A DNA stretch of 64,000 bases from Trema orientale (GCA_002914845.1 JXTC01000695.1:48885-112884), one strand, 5' to 3'. Shown: positions 31,112-43,100, numbered from the stretch's first letter. Numbers and translations are program-made. Notes: a model not told the origin generated them from the letters alone.

Positions 31112-32319
31112 AGGTACAACCGTTATTCACGTGTAACATACTACCTGAATATTTGATACTCAATTATCCAAAAAAACAGACTTATACTCCCATTATATAG
31201 AAAGAGTAACTAACTCGGATTTATTATCTCATATCTTATGTCCACATTTTATATCCAATTAATTCAAAAGCCTTTTCTTTTCCTGAGTAAAAGTCAAAAG
31301 TCTAATGTAATTGTAGATTTTGGTCTATAAACTAATGCGCACCACTAGGTTTCGAGTGGTTCTTCTTCAAGAAAGCTAAAATTCGAATTTGAAGTATGGT
31401 CCGTATAACTTTGAATAAGTTTATAAATGAATTTTTCACTAGCTTGTAATAGTGGTACCAGTGTGGTACATGCTAAATCTCCTCTAACAGTAATAAATGA
31501 AGTATTAAATGGATATTTAATACTGTTATTTTTTGGAAGTAGCCACCAAAATTTAAAAATAGAGGAGAAAATACAAAAAAAAATTAGAGTTTTAAGAAAT
31601 TGTGATGACTTATATTTTGTACAAGAGATAGGCGATTGTGGTTGTGGTCCCAAAATTCAAGAGTTGATGACCCGTGTCCCTTGATGGACGAGGGGTAGGT
31701 GATTGGGCCATGTGTCAACTATTATACGGTCAACGTCGTTTTTTATGTATTATTGTAGTAATGCTTCGATTGCTTAGTGGCCAGAATCCTCGGCGAACAT
31801 GGACACTAACAATTATGGACCTCTTCGGATAAAAGTGTTTGGATCAACATGTTCTCCTAATCACGTCCGACGAGAATTTTTGCCCCAAGGCTTGGAAACC
31901 TTACGGATTCTATCCCATCTGACCATATCACTACGGTTCTGGTAGCTGCTCGGCGCATAGTTAAATATGTGTCATTTTACGTTGGTTACAGCATGTCGTT
32001 TCAGTGCGTTTATTTACACCAAGGCCACGTGTTATTTTTTGAGTGGTCGGAGAAAATTATCCCAACACCTTTAAACAAATTCATGAAACATCAGAAATAC
32101 GGAAAATATTTAAAAAAAAAATAAAAATAAAAGAAAAATAAGACAGAGGAAGGATACCTTAGGACCACAAAAGTGATGATGGCCTTTGCATTCTTATTCC
32201 CAAAAGGCTCACACACTAGTCGAAACACACATATTTATTAACTCAAACAAACACCGTATGGTTAAACAACTTCATTGTAGCACTAAATATTCACTCTTCA
32301 CTCCTCAAAAGTCAAAACC
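31112..32319. other. Upstream region of the glycosyltransferase gene
   Basis: No gene is recognised. Overlapping ORFs on both strands at 31345-31684 have no domain. 31770-32060 is less AT-rich and contains ACGTG motifs (near 32026), possibly an old LTR fragment. The proximal 100 bp include ACATATTTATTAACTC near 32228, a possible TATA region. Confidence 0.4.
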
Positions 32320-33768
32320 ATGTCGAGTTCCGGCGATCTCATCAGCCCCCAAACAACACACGTAGCTCTCTTTCCCAGCGCCGGAATGGGCCACCTCATC
32401 CCCTTCCTCCGATTCGGCGCCTTGCTCCTCCGCCGTAGCAACTGCCGAGTCACACTCATCACCATCAACCCAACTGTCTCTCTAGCCGAGTCTCAACACA
32501 CCTCCCAGTTCCTCTCCGCTTACCCTCAAGTCACTCATTTGCAGCTCAATCTCATCCCTGTCGACCCCGCCACTGTCAACTCCGACGACCCATTTTGGCT
32601 CCAATTCGAAGCCGTACGACGCTCGGCTCACCTCCTCGGCCCTCTCCTCTCTTCAGCCTCGCCGCCTCTCTCTGCTCTCGTCTACGACGTGAGTCTGATC
32701 TCCCCTGTTATTCCCATCGCCGAAAGCCTCTCCCTCCCCAGCTACGTCCTCTTCCCGGCCTCGGCTCGAATGTTGTCGTTTGTCTCCTACTTCCCCACCT
32801 TCGCAGCAGCCGGGTTCGGATCCACCAACTCCGACCCGCTTCTACGAATCCCGGGTATTTCACCCATACCCAGATCGTCAATCCCGCCTCCGCTTCTGGA
32901 TCCGAACAGTCTTTTCTCCAGGATATTAATGGAGGACTCTCCGAACCTCTCGAGACTAAATGGGATTCTGATAAATTCTTTCGAAGGACTAGAAACAGAG
33001 GCACTGGAAGCCATTAACGGCGGGAAAGTAACCAAAGGGTCGCCGCCATTATTCGCCGTCGGACCCTTCCCGCCGTTCGAATTCGAGAAGGCGGAATGGT
33101 CAACGCCGTTGAATTGGCTGGATCAGCAGCCGGAAGGGTCGGTGGTGTACGTAAGCTTCGGGAGCCGTACAGCCCTGTCTCGGGACCAAATAACAGAGGT
33201 GGGAGAAGGGTTAGTGAAAAGTGGGTGTAGGTTCTTTTGGGTGGTGAAGGATAAGAAAGTGGACAAAGAAGAAGACGAGGGCTTAAACGACGTCGTTGGG
33301 GTTGAGCTGATGGAGAAGATTAGGGGACGAGGGTTGGTGGTCAAACAGTGGGTTGACCAGAGCGAAGTCTTGAGTCACAGAGCCGTGGGCGGGTTTGTGA
33401 GCCATTGTGGGTGGAATTCGGTGGGGGAGGCTGCACTGTATGGCGTTAGGGTCCTGGCTTGGCCCCAAAATGGGGACCAGAAGATCAACGCGGAGGTGGT
33501 TCGGGCTAGCGGGTTGGGGATCTGGGTCGAGAGTTGGGGGTGGAGGAGTGGTGGTGGTGGAGATGATCGGACGGTGGTGGTGAAAGGAGATGAGATTGGG
33601 GAGCGAGTTAGGGAGTTGATGGGAGGTGAGTCACTCAGGCTCCAAGCTGCCAAGATTGGTGACGTGGCGAGGAAGGCTTCTGAAGTTGGTGGGACCCGAG
33701 AGAACACGTTGGAGCGATTTATTGGTGAGTTGTTGGAGACGAAGAAGAATGGGACGACTCTGCTGTAA
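32320..33768 (+). CDS. UGT708-family glycosyltransferase, probable C-glucosyltransferase (482 aa)
   Basis: One exon of 483 codons encodes a full-length plant family-1 glycosyltransferase, which transfers sugar from UDP-sugar to small acceptors in the cytosol. [15 protein letters not shown] holds the catalytic base His25, and Asp123 (SALVYDVS) is the usual partner. The 44-residue PSPG sugar-donor box runs from Trp344 to Gln387 and contains HCGWNS and ends WPQNGDQ. UGT708-type features, recognised from memory, are TVSLAESQ after the second strand, [18 protein letters not shown] (89-106), [30 protein letters not shown] and [19 protein letters not shown]. Members of this group attach glucose through a C-C bond to 2-hydroxyflavanones, phloretin-like or benzophenone acceptors; DPF at 90-92 is conserved in those I know. 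The exact acceptor cannot be read from sequence. A gene-specific Gly-rich Asp insertion (about 411-416) precedes the last helices. Start chosen because no upstream in-frame ATG fits and length matches the family. Confidence 0.9.
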   Translation: MSSSGDLISPQTTHVALFPSAGMGHLIPFLRFGALLLRRSNCRVTLITINPTVSLAESQHTSQFLSAYPQVTHLQLNLIPVDPATVNSDDPFWLQFEAVRRSAHLLGPLLSSASPPLSALVYDVSLISPVIPIAESLSLPSYVLFPASARMLSFVSYFPTFAAAGFGSTNSDPLLRIPGISPIPRSSIPPPLLDPNSLFSRILMEDSPNLSRLNGILINSFEGLETEALEAINGGKVTKGSPPLFAVGPFPPFEFEKAEWSTPLNWLDQQPEGSVVYVSFGSRTALSRDQITEVGEGLVKSGCRFFWVVKDKKVDKEEDEGLNDVVGVELMEKIRGRGLVVKQWVDQSEVLSHRAVGGFVSHCGWNSVGEAALYGVRVLAWPQNGDQKINAEVVRASGLGIWVESWGWRSGGGGDDRTVVVKGDEIGERVRELMGGESLRLQAAKIGDVARKASEVGGTRENTLERFIGELLETKKNGTTLL

Positions 33769-34140
33769 TCAGCTAAGAAGGTTGTGATAATAATTACAAT
33801 TGTTTTCAGGTTTTATTAATTTTTAATGGTTTAATTTGTTATGGGTTGAAGAAATTGAGGAACAAAAGGGTGTAATTAAACTTGCACTAATCTCGTTGTT
33901 GTTGTTATTATTATTTTTTTTAATTCAATTTTATATGTGATTTTATTTATTTTTGGGTTGAATTTTTTTTTAAAAAAAAGAGGGCTTTTGAGGGGAGAGA
34001 AGAGCAGCGCTGGTGTGGTTGATGTGCATGTGGGTCGGTGTAGTCAGTCAGCCGAAGTCGTTGGTGGGGTGGTCGAGGAGGAAGGGACGGCTTAGAGGAA
34101 TACTGCGTGGATTGTTGTATGCCATAACAATTTGATGACC
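33769..34140. other. 3' flank of the glycosyltransferase gene
   Basis: T-rich DNA with AATTAATTTTTAATGG-like sequence suitable for polyadenylation. From about 33990 it becomes GC-richer without coding signs. No second glycosyltransferase copy is present. Confidence 0.5.
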
Positions 34141-34765
34141 GATATGATTGTACAATTACTGGAAAAACGACAACAATATAGAATGACAGCAATAGAAACG
34201 CAATCAAGTAAGAACGACATGTTAAAGAGATAACGACAATATTACTAAAAGCGATGTTATGATGCTTAAAACGACAATGATATATGGCCGTGGCCCATGG
34301 CATGTGTTAACTGTCCAAAAAGTGAAAAGATATCAGTCCATGAGGCATGATATTGAGAAACACATCAGTTTAAATGAGGAGTGACTTTATGCATGAGAAT
34401 AGTATAGATACGACATCAACATAGAAAGAAATAGACAAAAACATAAGGAAACGACATCATCATTTCAAAACATTTAAGTACAACTGCAATAGTAAAGCCA
34501 CAGCAACAAGATAAGACAGGAACCGAAAGACAACATCACGTGAGAAAATCACAAAATCTCGAAAAAAAAAAAAAAAAATCTCGAAAAAAAAAAACCAAAA
34601 ACCGATAAATACAAAAAACGACACTAATTTATAAATGACAAAACACTAAGACAACTACAAAGTAAGAAACGATATCAAGTTAACATCAACCAAAAAAACC
34701 GTAAACTAGTGGGACTGAGAACCGCATCAACTAACTAATGGACCGATAAAAGGCGTCATAAGGCG
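34141..34765. repeat. CGACA-rich degenerate repeat block 2
   Basis: AACGACAA, GAACGACATG, ATAACGACAATA, AACGACATCATC and similar motifs recur through the block. 34183-34255 aligns with 14438-14510. The motif set continues across the hAT-like element at about 35500-35610, so that element may have inserted into a longer block. Confidence 0.6.
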
Positions 34766-34772
34766 TCATACC

Positions 34773-35480
34773 TAGAGACGGCAACAGTTCGGGTTTGGGA
34801 CAAGTATGACTAGTCCTATATCCCATTCTGGTATTTGCGGGGAAAAACTAAATTCATACTTGTCCTTTTTACCCATTTAAGTTGTTAGGGGATGGCTACG
34901 GTAGGGGCGTCCCTACGTAGGGTCATGCCTTAATTATCGTTGGATGGGAATCTATGGGGAATAACGGAAATCTGTGGAGAATCTATTTATATACAGATTC
35001 CCATCCAACGGTGAATAGACAGGGCCCTACGTAGGGGCGCCCCTACTGTAGACGCGCCCAAGTTGTTAAAGTGGATTCGGGTATTCCCCCACGGGTAGAC
35101 GGGTATCCACAGGTATCCATACCCTGTAATTTTCTTTTTCTAAAAAAATAATATTTAAATAATTTGAAAAATAAAAAAGAAAGATAAATTTAAAGAGGAA
35201 AAAAAAATAATGACAATATCGTATACTAAAATTAGTAATACTTCAATAGTACAACCTAATTTTTGTATATACATATTTATTTATGTGTATTTTACATAAA
35301 TTATACATATACCTAATATATATTTTTTATTTTACATATATATATAATCAGGTTGTGTATGTGGGATAGGTATCTTTATACCCGTACCTGGATTAGGTTT
35401 TTCAATTAGTATCTGTACCCGCCCCATTAGGGACGGATACCATCGAGTAGACAGATTAGTGGATAAAATTGCCATCTCGA
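34773..35480. mobile_element. hAT-like non-autonomous element
   Basis: The ends TAGAGACGGCAA (34773) and the reverse complement of the right end, TCGAGATGGCAA, agree at 10 of 12 positions and fit the TAGNGATGGCAA ends of some plant hAT elements. Inside are GGGTAT/CCCGT motifs in inverse order at the two sides (34790-34860 and 35080-35120 against 35380-35450). No 8-bp target duplication is preserved. It contains the MITE at 34888-35059. Confidence 0.6.
34888..35059. mobile_element. 172-bp Mutator-like MITE with 9-bp target duplication
   Basis: The 9-mer AAGTTGTTA is present at 34879-34887 and 35060-35068. The left end GGGGATGGCTACGGTAGGGG continues CGTCCCTACGTAGGG; the reversed right end is GGGCGCGTCTACAGTAGGGG then CGCCCCTACGTAGGG, a 35-bp imperfect inverted repeat. 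Further in, GTTGGATGGGAATCT pairs with AGATTCCCATCCAAC, so nearly the whole element folds as a hairpin. A 9-bp duplication plus long inverted ends fits Mutator-like elements. A partial relative is at 13068. Confidence 0.85.
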
Positions 35481-36200
35481 CTCAAGCCATAATAGGACTA
35501 TTATAATGACAATAATTTAAAAAAAAAAAAAAGAACTACACAGGACGACATCAATTGGGAAAGGACAATAGTCACTAGACAAATAAATAAGAAACGACAA
35601 TAATGTCAAAATGACACTTTAACTATTTATATATATTATTGATGGATCAAACAGATCAAGCGAGTTGACCCAAATTCGATTCGATTATCATTATTATTAA
35701 ATATTTATGTCAATCCAATTTTGACCCACCATTTTTCTTCGACCATAATCTATAAAAATTGTGTTTGTATTCATGTTCGTGTCATGTCATGTCATGTCGT
35801 AATCCAAATTATTACCTTTAGACAAAACAACATAAGTTTGATATTCAAGTTACGAACAAATTAGACAATATTGAGAAATTTGATATTTTTATCTTTTATT
35901 CTAGTAAAATGTCCATTTCTTTAATAGGTAAATGACTAAATATATTTTTACAAATTACATAGTAAAATATAAATTTATAGATTGGATAGATTTGTCCATT
36001 TATATATAAAAGCTAAAAAAATTGTTATAATTAAGTGTGAAAATCAATCATTTTACTAGATTCCCCTGTTGACATTCAAATGTCAAAAACGAACTCCCAC
36101 TCCAAAATGACATTTTTACCAAATGTCCCTTTTTCAAATGTTATAGTAAAATAATTATTAAATGCAAAATATTATGTATCCAATGTAAAAACTAAATACT
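35481..36200. other. AT-rich intergenic DNA, no gene seen
   Basis: CGACA motifs continue to about 35610. The rest is AT-rich with no coding or structural signal that I can support. Confidence 0.5.
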
Positions 36201-36219
36201 AGGACATAAAATAAAACTT

Positions 36220-36418
36220 TTTTTTTTTTTGGAAAAAGTGGGGCTTAACTAATGACCTCCACTTATTACAAATTAAAGGAAAATACCTAATACTACCCAA
36301 TCCCCACCCTACCTCATTAGGGATAATTGGCTTTCACGCCTACCCCGATGTGACTCGAACCTAGGACCGAGATCCTAGGTAGTGGGTGCTCTTACCACTT
36401 GAGTTAACCCACTTCGTC
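36220..36418 (-). mobile_element. tRNA-derived SINE with perfect 19-bp target duplication
   Basis: AGGACATAAAATAAAACTT occurs identically at 36201-36219 and 36419-36437. On the minus strand the head has an A box (CAAGTGGTAAGAGCACCC, about 36384-36402) and B box (GGTTCGAGTCA, 36351-36361), followed by CGGGGTAGGCG and a body ending in poly(A) at 36220-36230. The head and the GTGAAAGCC that follows recall the plant Au SINE family, from memory. The perfect duplication suggests a young insertion. It is not a functional tRNA gene, since no acceptor stem closes it. Confidence 0.9.
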
Positions 36419-36765
36419 AGGACATAAAATAAAACTTGTATATAAGTAGATATACTAAGTATGAAAATATTTATAATCGGCTATTTCGCTATGAAAAGAG
36501 AAAAATTGATATTTATTAAAATGAAATGTAAAAAAAGGAGAGACACTCTAATTTGAATTCACTTTATTTTTTGGGCTCAAGGAATTGGGTTTGAGAAGAG
36601 TGGGCTAACACCTAAAAGCCTTTCTCTTTTCTTATTTATTTATTGAATTTTTTTTAAAGTCTCTTTTGGCAAAAATAATTTTTTTTTTTTTTTGCGACAA
36701 GTAGTTTATCCTTTACCAAAATTGAAGTAAGGAAGAAGACTTGAGAGGAGGGACCAAGGCCAACC

Positions 36766-38187
36766 ATGGGTTCCTCTTCAATCATGGCTGTCTCCCTTCT
36801 TTCCCTTCATTTTACATCCAACCATTTCATCTTCTGTAAAAGACCCACTAACCCCCAAAACAGTCTCCATACTAAGACCTCTAAAACACTCACACTTTCT
36901 TCTTCTTGGGCTTCTCCATTTACATCTCGGACCTCTCTTCTTCACAGGTCTCTTCCTTTGGCCACTTCAGCTCTCATTCTCCTCTCTTCAAATCCAGGTA
37001 ACGAAACACAACGAAGCTCCAATCTTTGGCTTTGCTCTCCACCTTTTTTCCTTTTTTATAATACATTTGTGTGTATTAACTTCTTGTTTTGGTTCTTTTT
37101 TATTTTGTGGGTTCTTCTGTTTGATAAATGCAAATTTTGGAATTGGGGTTAGAAACTTGATTGTTTCAATTATCAATGCTTTTTATATGATGGGTTTCCC
37201 TTAATTTGCTTCATTGTGCATTAAATGTGGCAGTTTTGTATGCATATACGAAGTGTATATAATAAGCATGGTGTATGTATGCTATTTTGATTTTTGCAGC
37301 GAAAGCTGGGTTTCTGTCTGGATTTTCTGGGATAGAATCTGTTCCTGGTCCTCAGTTACCCCAAATTGAATTTCTTGAGCGCTTCAATGGTATGATTTTC
37401 TTTTAAGACTATAATATAAATTCATCTATTATCAGTTTATGCTTTGTTTTGAGAGGTTTGGTTTATTTTGCAGAAGAAAACCAGAAAAAGTATGCAGAAG
37501 CTGATGCAAGATTCAAGTCATCTCCCCTGCTCAATAAGCTACTAGAGAAATCCAAGTTGAATAAAGAAAAGTAATGCATTTTCATCATTAATGACTATAC
37601 AATAAAAGCTGATCGTTTTTGCACATCTGGGCTTGTGCTTGTGCTTCTAAATATTATCTTCAACAACTAATTTCACAAGCTTAACATGCATTTTAGACAG
37701 TGAGGGGCTTTTAACAGCAGAATAGCTTTATTTGTAATAGTAAAGTTTTGTCTGTTTAATTAGATTGGTATTGTGGACTAGCACTAGATATTCCATGATC
37801 ATTGTCAACATGCATATGGGTGCTAAAAAAACAAACAGATTATAAATGATTTGGTTATAATGACTATGCTAATACATCATGGCTTTTCTCCAGCTAATCT
37901 CCATTGTAAATATAGAATATAAAAATATGAAGTGGGAGAAAAGTGGGTCTCATATATGTAGTTTTGACATTTAAGATGTTTATGGGATTAACTTTAGTTT
38001 TTATAATGGGAGAGCTTCATTTATAGTGACACATACCGATTTCAGGAATCGGCAAGAGATTCAAGACAAGTACTGCCTACGTGGAGCAGAATGGGGAGTT
38101 GGGGATTGCTCGGCAGAGGGAATGACGCCAGAAGAAAAAGATAACTTTATTTCGATGCTGAAGCAGAAGGCTGGTTCAAAAGAATGA
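36766..38187 (+). CDS. Probable thylakoid-lumen protein of unknown function (186 aa)
   Basis: Four exons, 36766-36997, 37300-37389, 37474-37570 and 38046-38187, join in frame with GT-AG introns and end TGA at 38185. Residues 1-60 are Ser/Thr-rich and nearly free of acidic residues, like a plastid transit peptide. Residues 61-77 (RSLPLATSALILLSSNP) form a hydrophobic segment, followed at 78-80 by Ala-Lys-Ala before Gly81, a good thylakoid processing site of A-x-A type. The mature protein would have about 106 residues: SVPGPQLPQIEFLERFN, a charged helical stretch with KKYAEADARFKSSPLLNKLL, and a C-terminal block KYCLRGAEWGVGDCSAEGM. Cys150 and Cys161 could form a disulfide in the oxidising lumen. 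I do not recognise a named domain. It resembles plastid proteins annotated only as unknown in other plants (possibly At2g03420 in Arabidopsis, from memory). Lumen placement is inferred. Confidence 0.8.
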
Positions 38188-40128
38188 TATTTTAATCTAA
38201 AATAGTAAACCACTTAGCTAGCCAAGCTGATATTACTACTTAGCTAGCCTGTTGGGATATATAATATTGTCACATTTGCAGAACTTGAACGATAGTGTTC
38301 TATACGTCTTTCTATACGAACTACATGCGTACTAGGACCTGAGATAGGACATTAGAAGCATGATTGCCATATGCGTCACTCTACAAGAAGAAAATCTTGC
38401 TTATTGGTTATCTTTAACTGGTAAAAACACAGATACAAAAGACGAAAACTGGATAGAATATTAGAAATTGTCTATGAATATTGAAATGCTATCTTTAACC
38501 ACACCCAACCAAAACCTAGCCTAAGTCAATTAAAAAGCAAGAAGCCTTGTAACTTGATATTCCATGCTGCAATAGTCAAAACTCTTCCTTGTTTTTATCA
38601 GCTGTGGCAGCCTTCCAACTCTCCTTTTCCTTTGCTCAAATATGGATAACTAAACCTTTAGTTGAGTTCTTCGTTTATTGTAAGTTGCGCATGTTTCATT
38701 TGTACTCCAATCAAAGTAGAAGCAAAGATAAAGCAAATGTACAACACATCAAAAAGCCTTGATGAAGAACTTTTCTTAGCTACTACCATAAAGAGTATTA
38801 ATTATGCTTAACATAAGAAAGCTTTGACAAAACAAAAAAAATTTACACAGTTTTTGCCGGGACAGTGCGCAGAGAAAGAAGAAAGAACAACCTATGATAG
38901 AATGTGGACAGTTACGGAGAAGCTTCGAGACTTCAAGCACACGCCTTTTTCTCCTAAAACGACAACAGACTTTTACTAGTAGAAAACGACATGTCGTTTC
39001 TCATAAATACATATAAATTTTTTTGTTGGAAAAAGGTTTCGACTTTCGAGGTTTAAAGTTTTCGTTTTTTACATCAGCTAATTTCTTTTCAAGCAAATAG
39101 TTCGTTCCACTAATTTCTTCCCCAAAAAAAAATTGTACTACTATCTATTGATTTATAATCAAATAGAAAATCTTTTTCCCTCTCGATTAGAAAGTGGGGA
39201 AAAAAAAATGGAAGAAAGAAAAGAAAAGAAACCAAGGGTTTTTAACGCAATTTGGAGAAAGATGAGGGGTTGGTGTTGATATTTGGTATTAATCAACACA
39301 AAAAGACAAATTTTGTTTTAAAAAATGTTATATTTTATTGGGAAAAAAAAAACGTAATCTATTTTTGGACAAATGATCCAGAGCAAAGCTTATGGTCCCG
39401 GCATTAGCAATAGCTGTACCTCTGCATTCCAGAAAAGAAAATATATATAATTATTTCTCAAATACTCATTTTATACAAAATTAGAAAAAAATCGAAGAAA
39501 TTCGAAAAAAATTCAATTGCCATACCCAGACAGACTCATAGTTTCAGGTACTCTCTCTTTCTCTCTCGCTCTCTCTTGAAGATTTTCAGGTGTTCCCAAT
39601 TTTTTTTTCCTTGGGAAAATTACAGGTTAGGGTTTCAAAACACAGGCTATTTGGTTGTTGACCTGAACGAAATTCTTGGGGCTATTGGAAATGAAGAAGT
39701 TGTATTGATTCGTTTTATAGTTTTCTTTTCTGGTCTCCCTAATATTTTCTTGGGTGCCAAACGGAAATGAACCAGAATTGGACTAGCCATGTTTAATTTT
39801 GCTCCCAACTGGTTTTTGTGGGTCTCTCTTTTGGGAATTGAAATCAAATTTAAAAGATGTGAAACTGTAATTGGACTATAATGGTGTTGGGGATTTTTGG
39901 TTTAAAGTCTTGATTTCGGTTGAACTTCGTAGCTCTAGTTGGAATTTATGGTGTTATTTGTTGGTACAGAATTGTTCTTGATTAGTTTACATGGGTATTT
40001 GTCATTGTTTTCAGGGGTTTATGTCATTAATCTGGGTATGCAAGTTTAGAATTATCTTGGGTTTATGTTAGTGTTCTCGGCTACAGCAGTGAGACTGTAG
40101 TTTGAGAGTTAGGGGGGAAAAAAAAAAA
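38188..40128. other. Intergenic DNA and 5' leader of the macro-domain gene
   Basis: No separate gene is seen. Around 38950-39000 there are AACGACAA and AACGACATG motifs of the dispersed CGACA type. A CTCTCTCTTTCTCTCTCGCTC tract at about 39551-39575 looks like a plant core-promoter or leader pyrimidine patch. The 39580-40128 stretch, with GT/AG-like signals, probably contains a 5' UTR intron. Confidence 0.45.
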
Positions 40129-43100
40129 ATGTACAGGACAGTGGCGACTGCCGCAACCACGACCCGAGGTGGATCGCCAACCGATAGTGTGGAGTATGTT
40201 GTCAGTTTGGATCAAGTTCCGCGGTGGAGTGACGCAGAGTATAGGTCTTCTCTGGAATTCGAGAATGAAGATCCGTCATTTTCTAATTCGTACTTCCCTG
40301 ATCCTTTGACATCTTCATCTGGGGCAGAGACTGGTGGCAATGGCTTGGTTTCGAGGTTTCCCGTTGATCATGAAATTAACTCGAGGATATATCTTTGGAG
40401 AGGGAACCCTTGGAATCTAGAAGTGGATGCTGTTGTGAACTCTACTAATGAGGTTAGCTTCTAGATTTATTATGACTATGCTTTTGTGAAACAGCAAAAT
40501 TTCACCATTTGAGAGGATAAGAAACTTTTTTTTTTTTGGTCATAACTACTTGATTTGATGTTTTTATGTGGCTTATCTTATATATGGGAAGGCCAAAAGT
40601 ATGAAACGTGCATTTTGTATCAGTCCTAAGGTGACCTTAAAGACCCTGAACCATTTAAAAGCTTATTGGCTATCCTTCTTGTAGCACTAAAAGAGCACTA
40701 ATGGACTTTACATGAATTCTGTACATCCATCCTTAAAATGTGCTCGAAAGACTCCCCTATCTTGTTGTAGCTCTACATTTCATCTCAAAGAGCTTACAAA
40801 CTTTTCCGAAGTTGATTTCAGTTTTTAACTCAATGCATTTGAAGGTAATTAAGGTTTTCCTTGGTCAAAGGATCCCATTAGGTAAACATGCCTTGGTTTA
40901 CTAATAGATTAGTGAGGCTAAATTCCTGCTGTGGTTTTCAATTGGATGGTTAACAGAACTTGGACGAAGCACACAGCAGTTCTGGCTTGCATGCTGCAGC
41001 TGGACCTGGTCTTGCAGAAGAATGTGCTACATTGGTACGATAGCCATTAATTGCCTTTTTTTTTATTAAATATCTTTTCTTTGTTTGTATTTAGTAGTAC
41101 TCTAGGTTATCCCCCATTGTTCATTAGATTCTGAACATTTGGAATGCCATTATGCTCTTATAATGCAAGAGTTAAAGGAATTGTACATGAGACTAACAGA
41201 AAATTTCATTCTAAAGCTGTGCATAAATTCTTGTGAAATTTATTAATCAGTATATCCTTGTTTCTGGTAGGGTGGATGTCGAACAGGGATGGCAAAGGTT
41301 ACTAATGCTTATGACCTTCCTGCGAGGTGGGTATGTTGGTGCATTCTTTTGTATTATAAGTTGAGAAACAAAAGACAAGTTTTTGTTTTTATATAATTTC
41401 AGAAGCTCATTTTTTCACCCATACTCGTTCTTCCTATATATTTGTTGTCTGGGGCCATCTCGTTTTCTTCATAAATTTGGTTAGAGAAAATATTTTGACG
41501 AAAATTATTTAGATCTCCTAGTATCTATGAAATTATAATCATGCAAGGCAAGATATGCCATCAATCATGTTAATGATCAAATCTACATTTGCATATAATG
41601 TTTTAGGATCATACTCTTACCCTAGTGGTTTAATATTATGTTGCTGTGGTTTAATTTTTTGTATGTATTTCTGCTTTATTGGACATTCTTGAATCTTGAC
41701 TTCATTGAGTGTTTAATTGTACTTCGATATTTCCAGGAGGGTTATCCATACGGTTGGCCCCAAGTATGCAGTAAAGTACCATACTGCTGCAGAGAATGCT
41801 CTTAGTCATTGCTATCGTTCCTGCCTGGAACTTCTTATTGAACATGGCTTACAAAGGTTTCTTGGCATCTGATGCTGCATTAGTTTGTTTCTCGTAGTTT
41901 TATTTCGTTTTGCTTCTGCTTATTATGCTGGTCAAAATTCGGAGCTTATTTTTGCTTTCTAATTTTCTATGTACGAATGTAGCATTGCAATGGGGTGCAT
42001 TTATACAGAGGCTAAAAACTATCCTCGTGAACCAGCTGCCCATGTTGCTATAAGTGAGTCACTTTCCAACTTGTTACAGTTTTTAAACTCTTCTTCTTCC
42101 TCCAACTGAAAGTTGTCTCATCTTGTTGAGTTTTCATACTTTTCCTGTTATCGTTGGTAGCCTCATCTCATGTTGACTTTGTAACTTTTGATGTTGTACA
42201 ACAAAAGGTAAGCTACTTGTTGGACAAAAGAAAAACTTCTACTTTGTTCTTTTGAATTGATTTTGTCATGCATATATTGCCTATAAGAATGAACTTTGAG
42301 GTAATTTCCTTTTTATAAGTTTCATGGGTAGCACAGGCTTTTGATTCTAATTGTTTGTGGATGGTTATGGTGATAGAATTTTTTATTTTTTATTTTTTTT
42401 TTTAATGTCTTCCTTACTTTCTTATTCATCTGTTCTTTGTTAGGGACTGTGCGACGATTTCTTGAAAAGCAGAAAGATAAAATCAAGGCTGTTGTTTTTT
42501 GTACTACTACCTCAACTGATACAGAGATTTATAAAAGGTGTTTGAATACCATTTTTTGTTAGTTTTTATTCTTATGTTGCATATGTAAAGCATTCAACTT
42601 ATTGGGGCTCATAGTTTTTCTTCTACATTGTCCTGATTTAGATTGCTTCCACTTTACTTCCCCCGAGATAAACATGAGGAGGAAGTTGCTATTTCAAAAC
42701 TACCTGCAGATGTCGGAGATGAAAATGGTGAGACAATTATAGATGAACGTAAAATCAGGATAAAGCCTTTGCCAAAAAAGAGTGTTCCTAAGCCTCCTGA
42801 GGCTCCGGTTGATCTTCCTGTCAGTGATGTTGGCTTGGTACGAAGGTCAGGGAATTTCAATTGTTAAGATATCAACATCTCTATTTCTGCTGCATTCTAG
42901 TTATTGATAAGTTTGCATACGTATCATTGGTAGAAGAGATTAAAATGATTCATCGGTACATTATTGCATGCTGCATCTGTCACCAATTACTCTTGACAGT
43001 ATTTCCTACATTGTATTCTGATTTATTTCTGAAAATTGGATAAATAATCTTTAACTGGTTATTTGCGAATGGAAATATTAATCTCGAAGCACATATCATA

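Noticed and set aside
31345..31684. Overlapping ORFs on both strands (85 and 102 codons)
   Set aside because: No recognisable domain, no splice context and AT-rich codons; treated as chance.
32595..33707. Several ORFs in other frames across the glycosyltransferase
   Set aside because: Shadows of a GC-rich single-exon gene; only the 482-residue frame carries the family motifs.
36340..36420. tRNA gene candidate on the minus strand
   Set aside because: A and B boxes are present, but no acceptor stem or proper cloverleaf closes, and a 19-bp duplication plus poly(A) shows it is a SINE.
42161..42210. Possible extra exon (CCTCATCTCATGTTGACTTTG) in the macro-domain gene
   Set aside because: It has AG and GT edges, but including it disrupts the join from VAI to RTVRRFLEKQ; the direct 42053-42444 splice keeps frame and family sequence.
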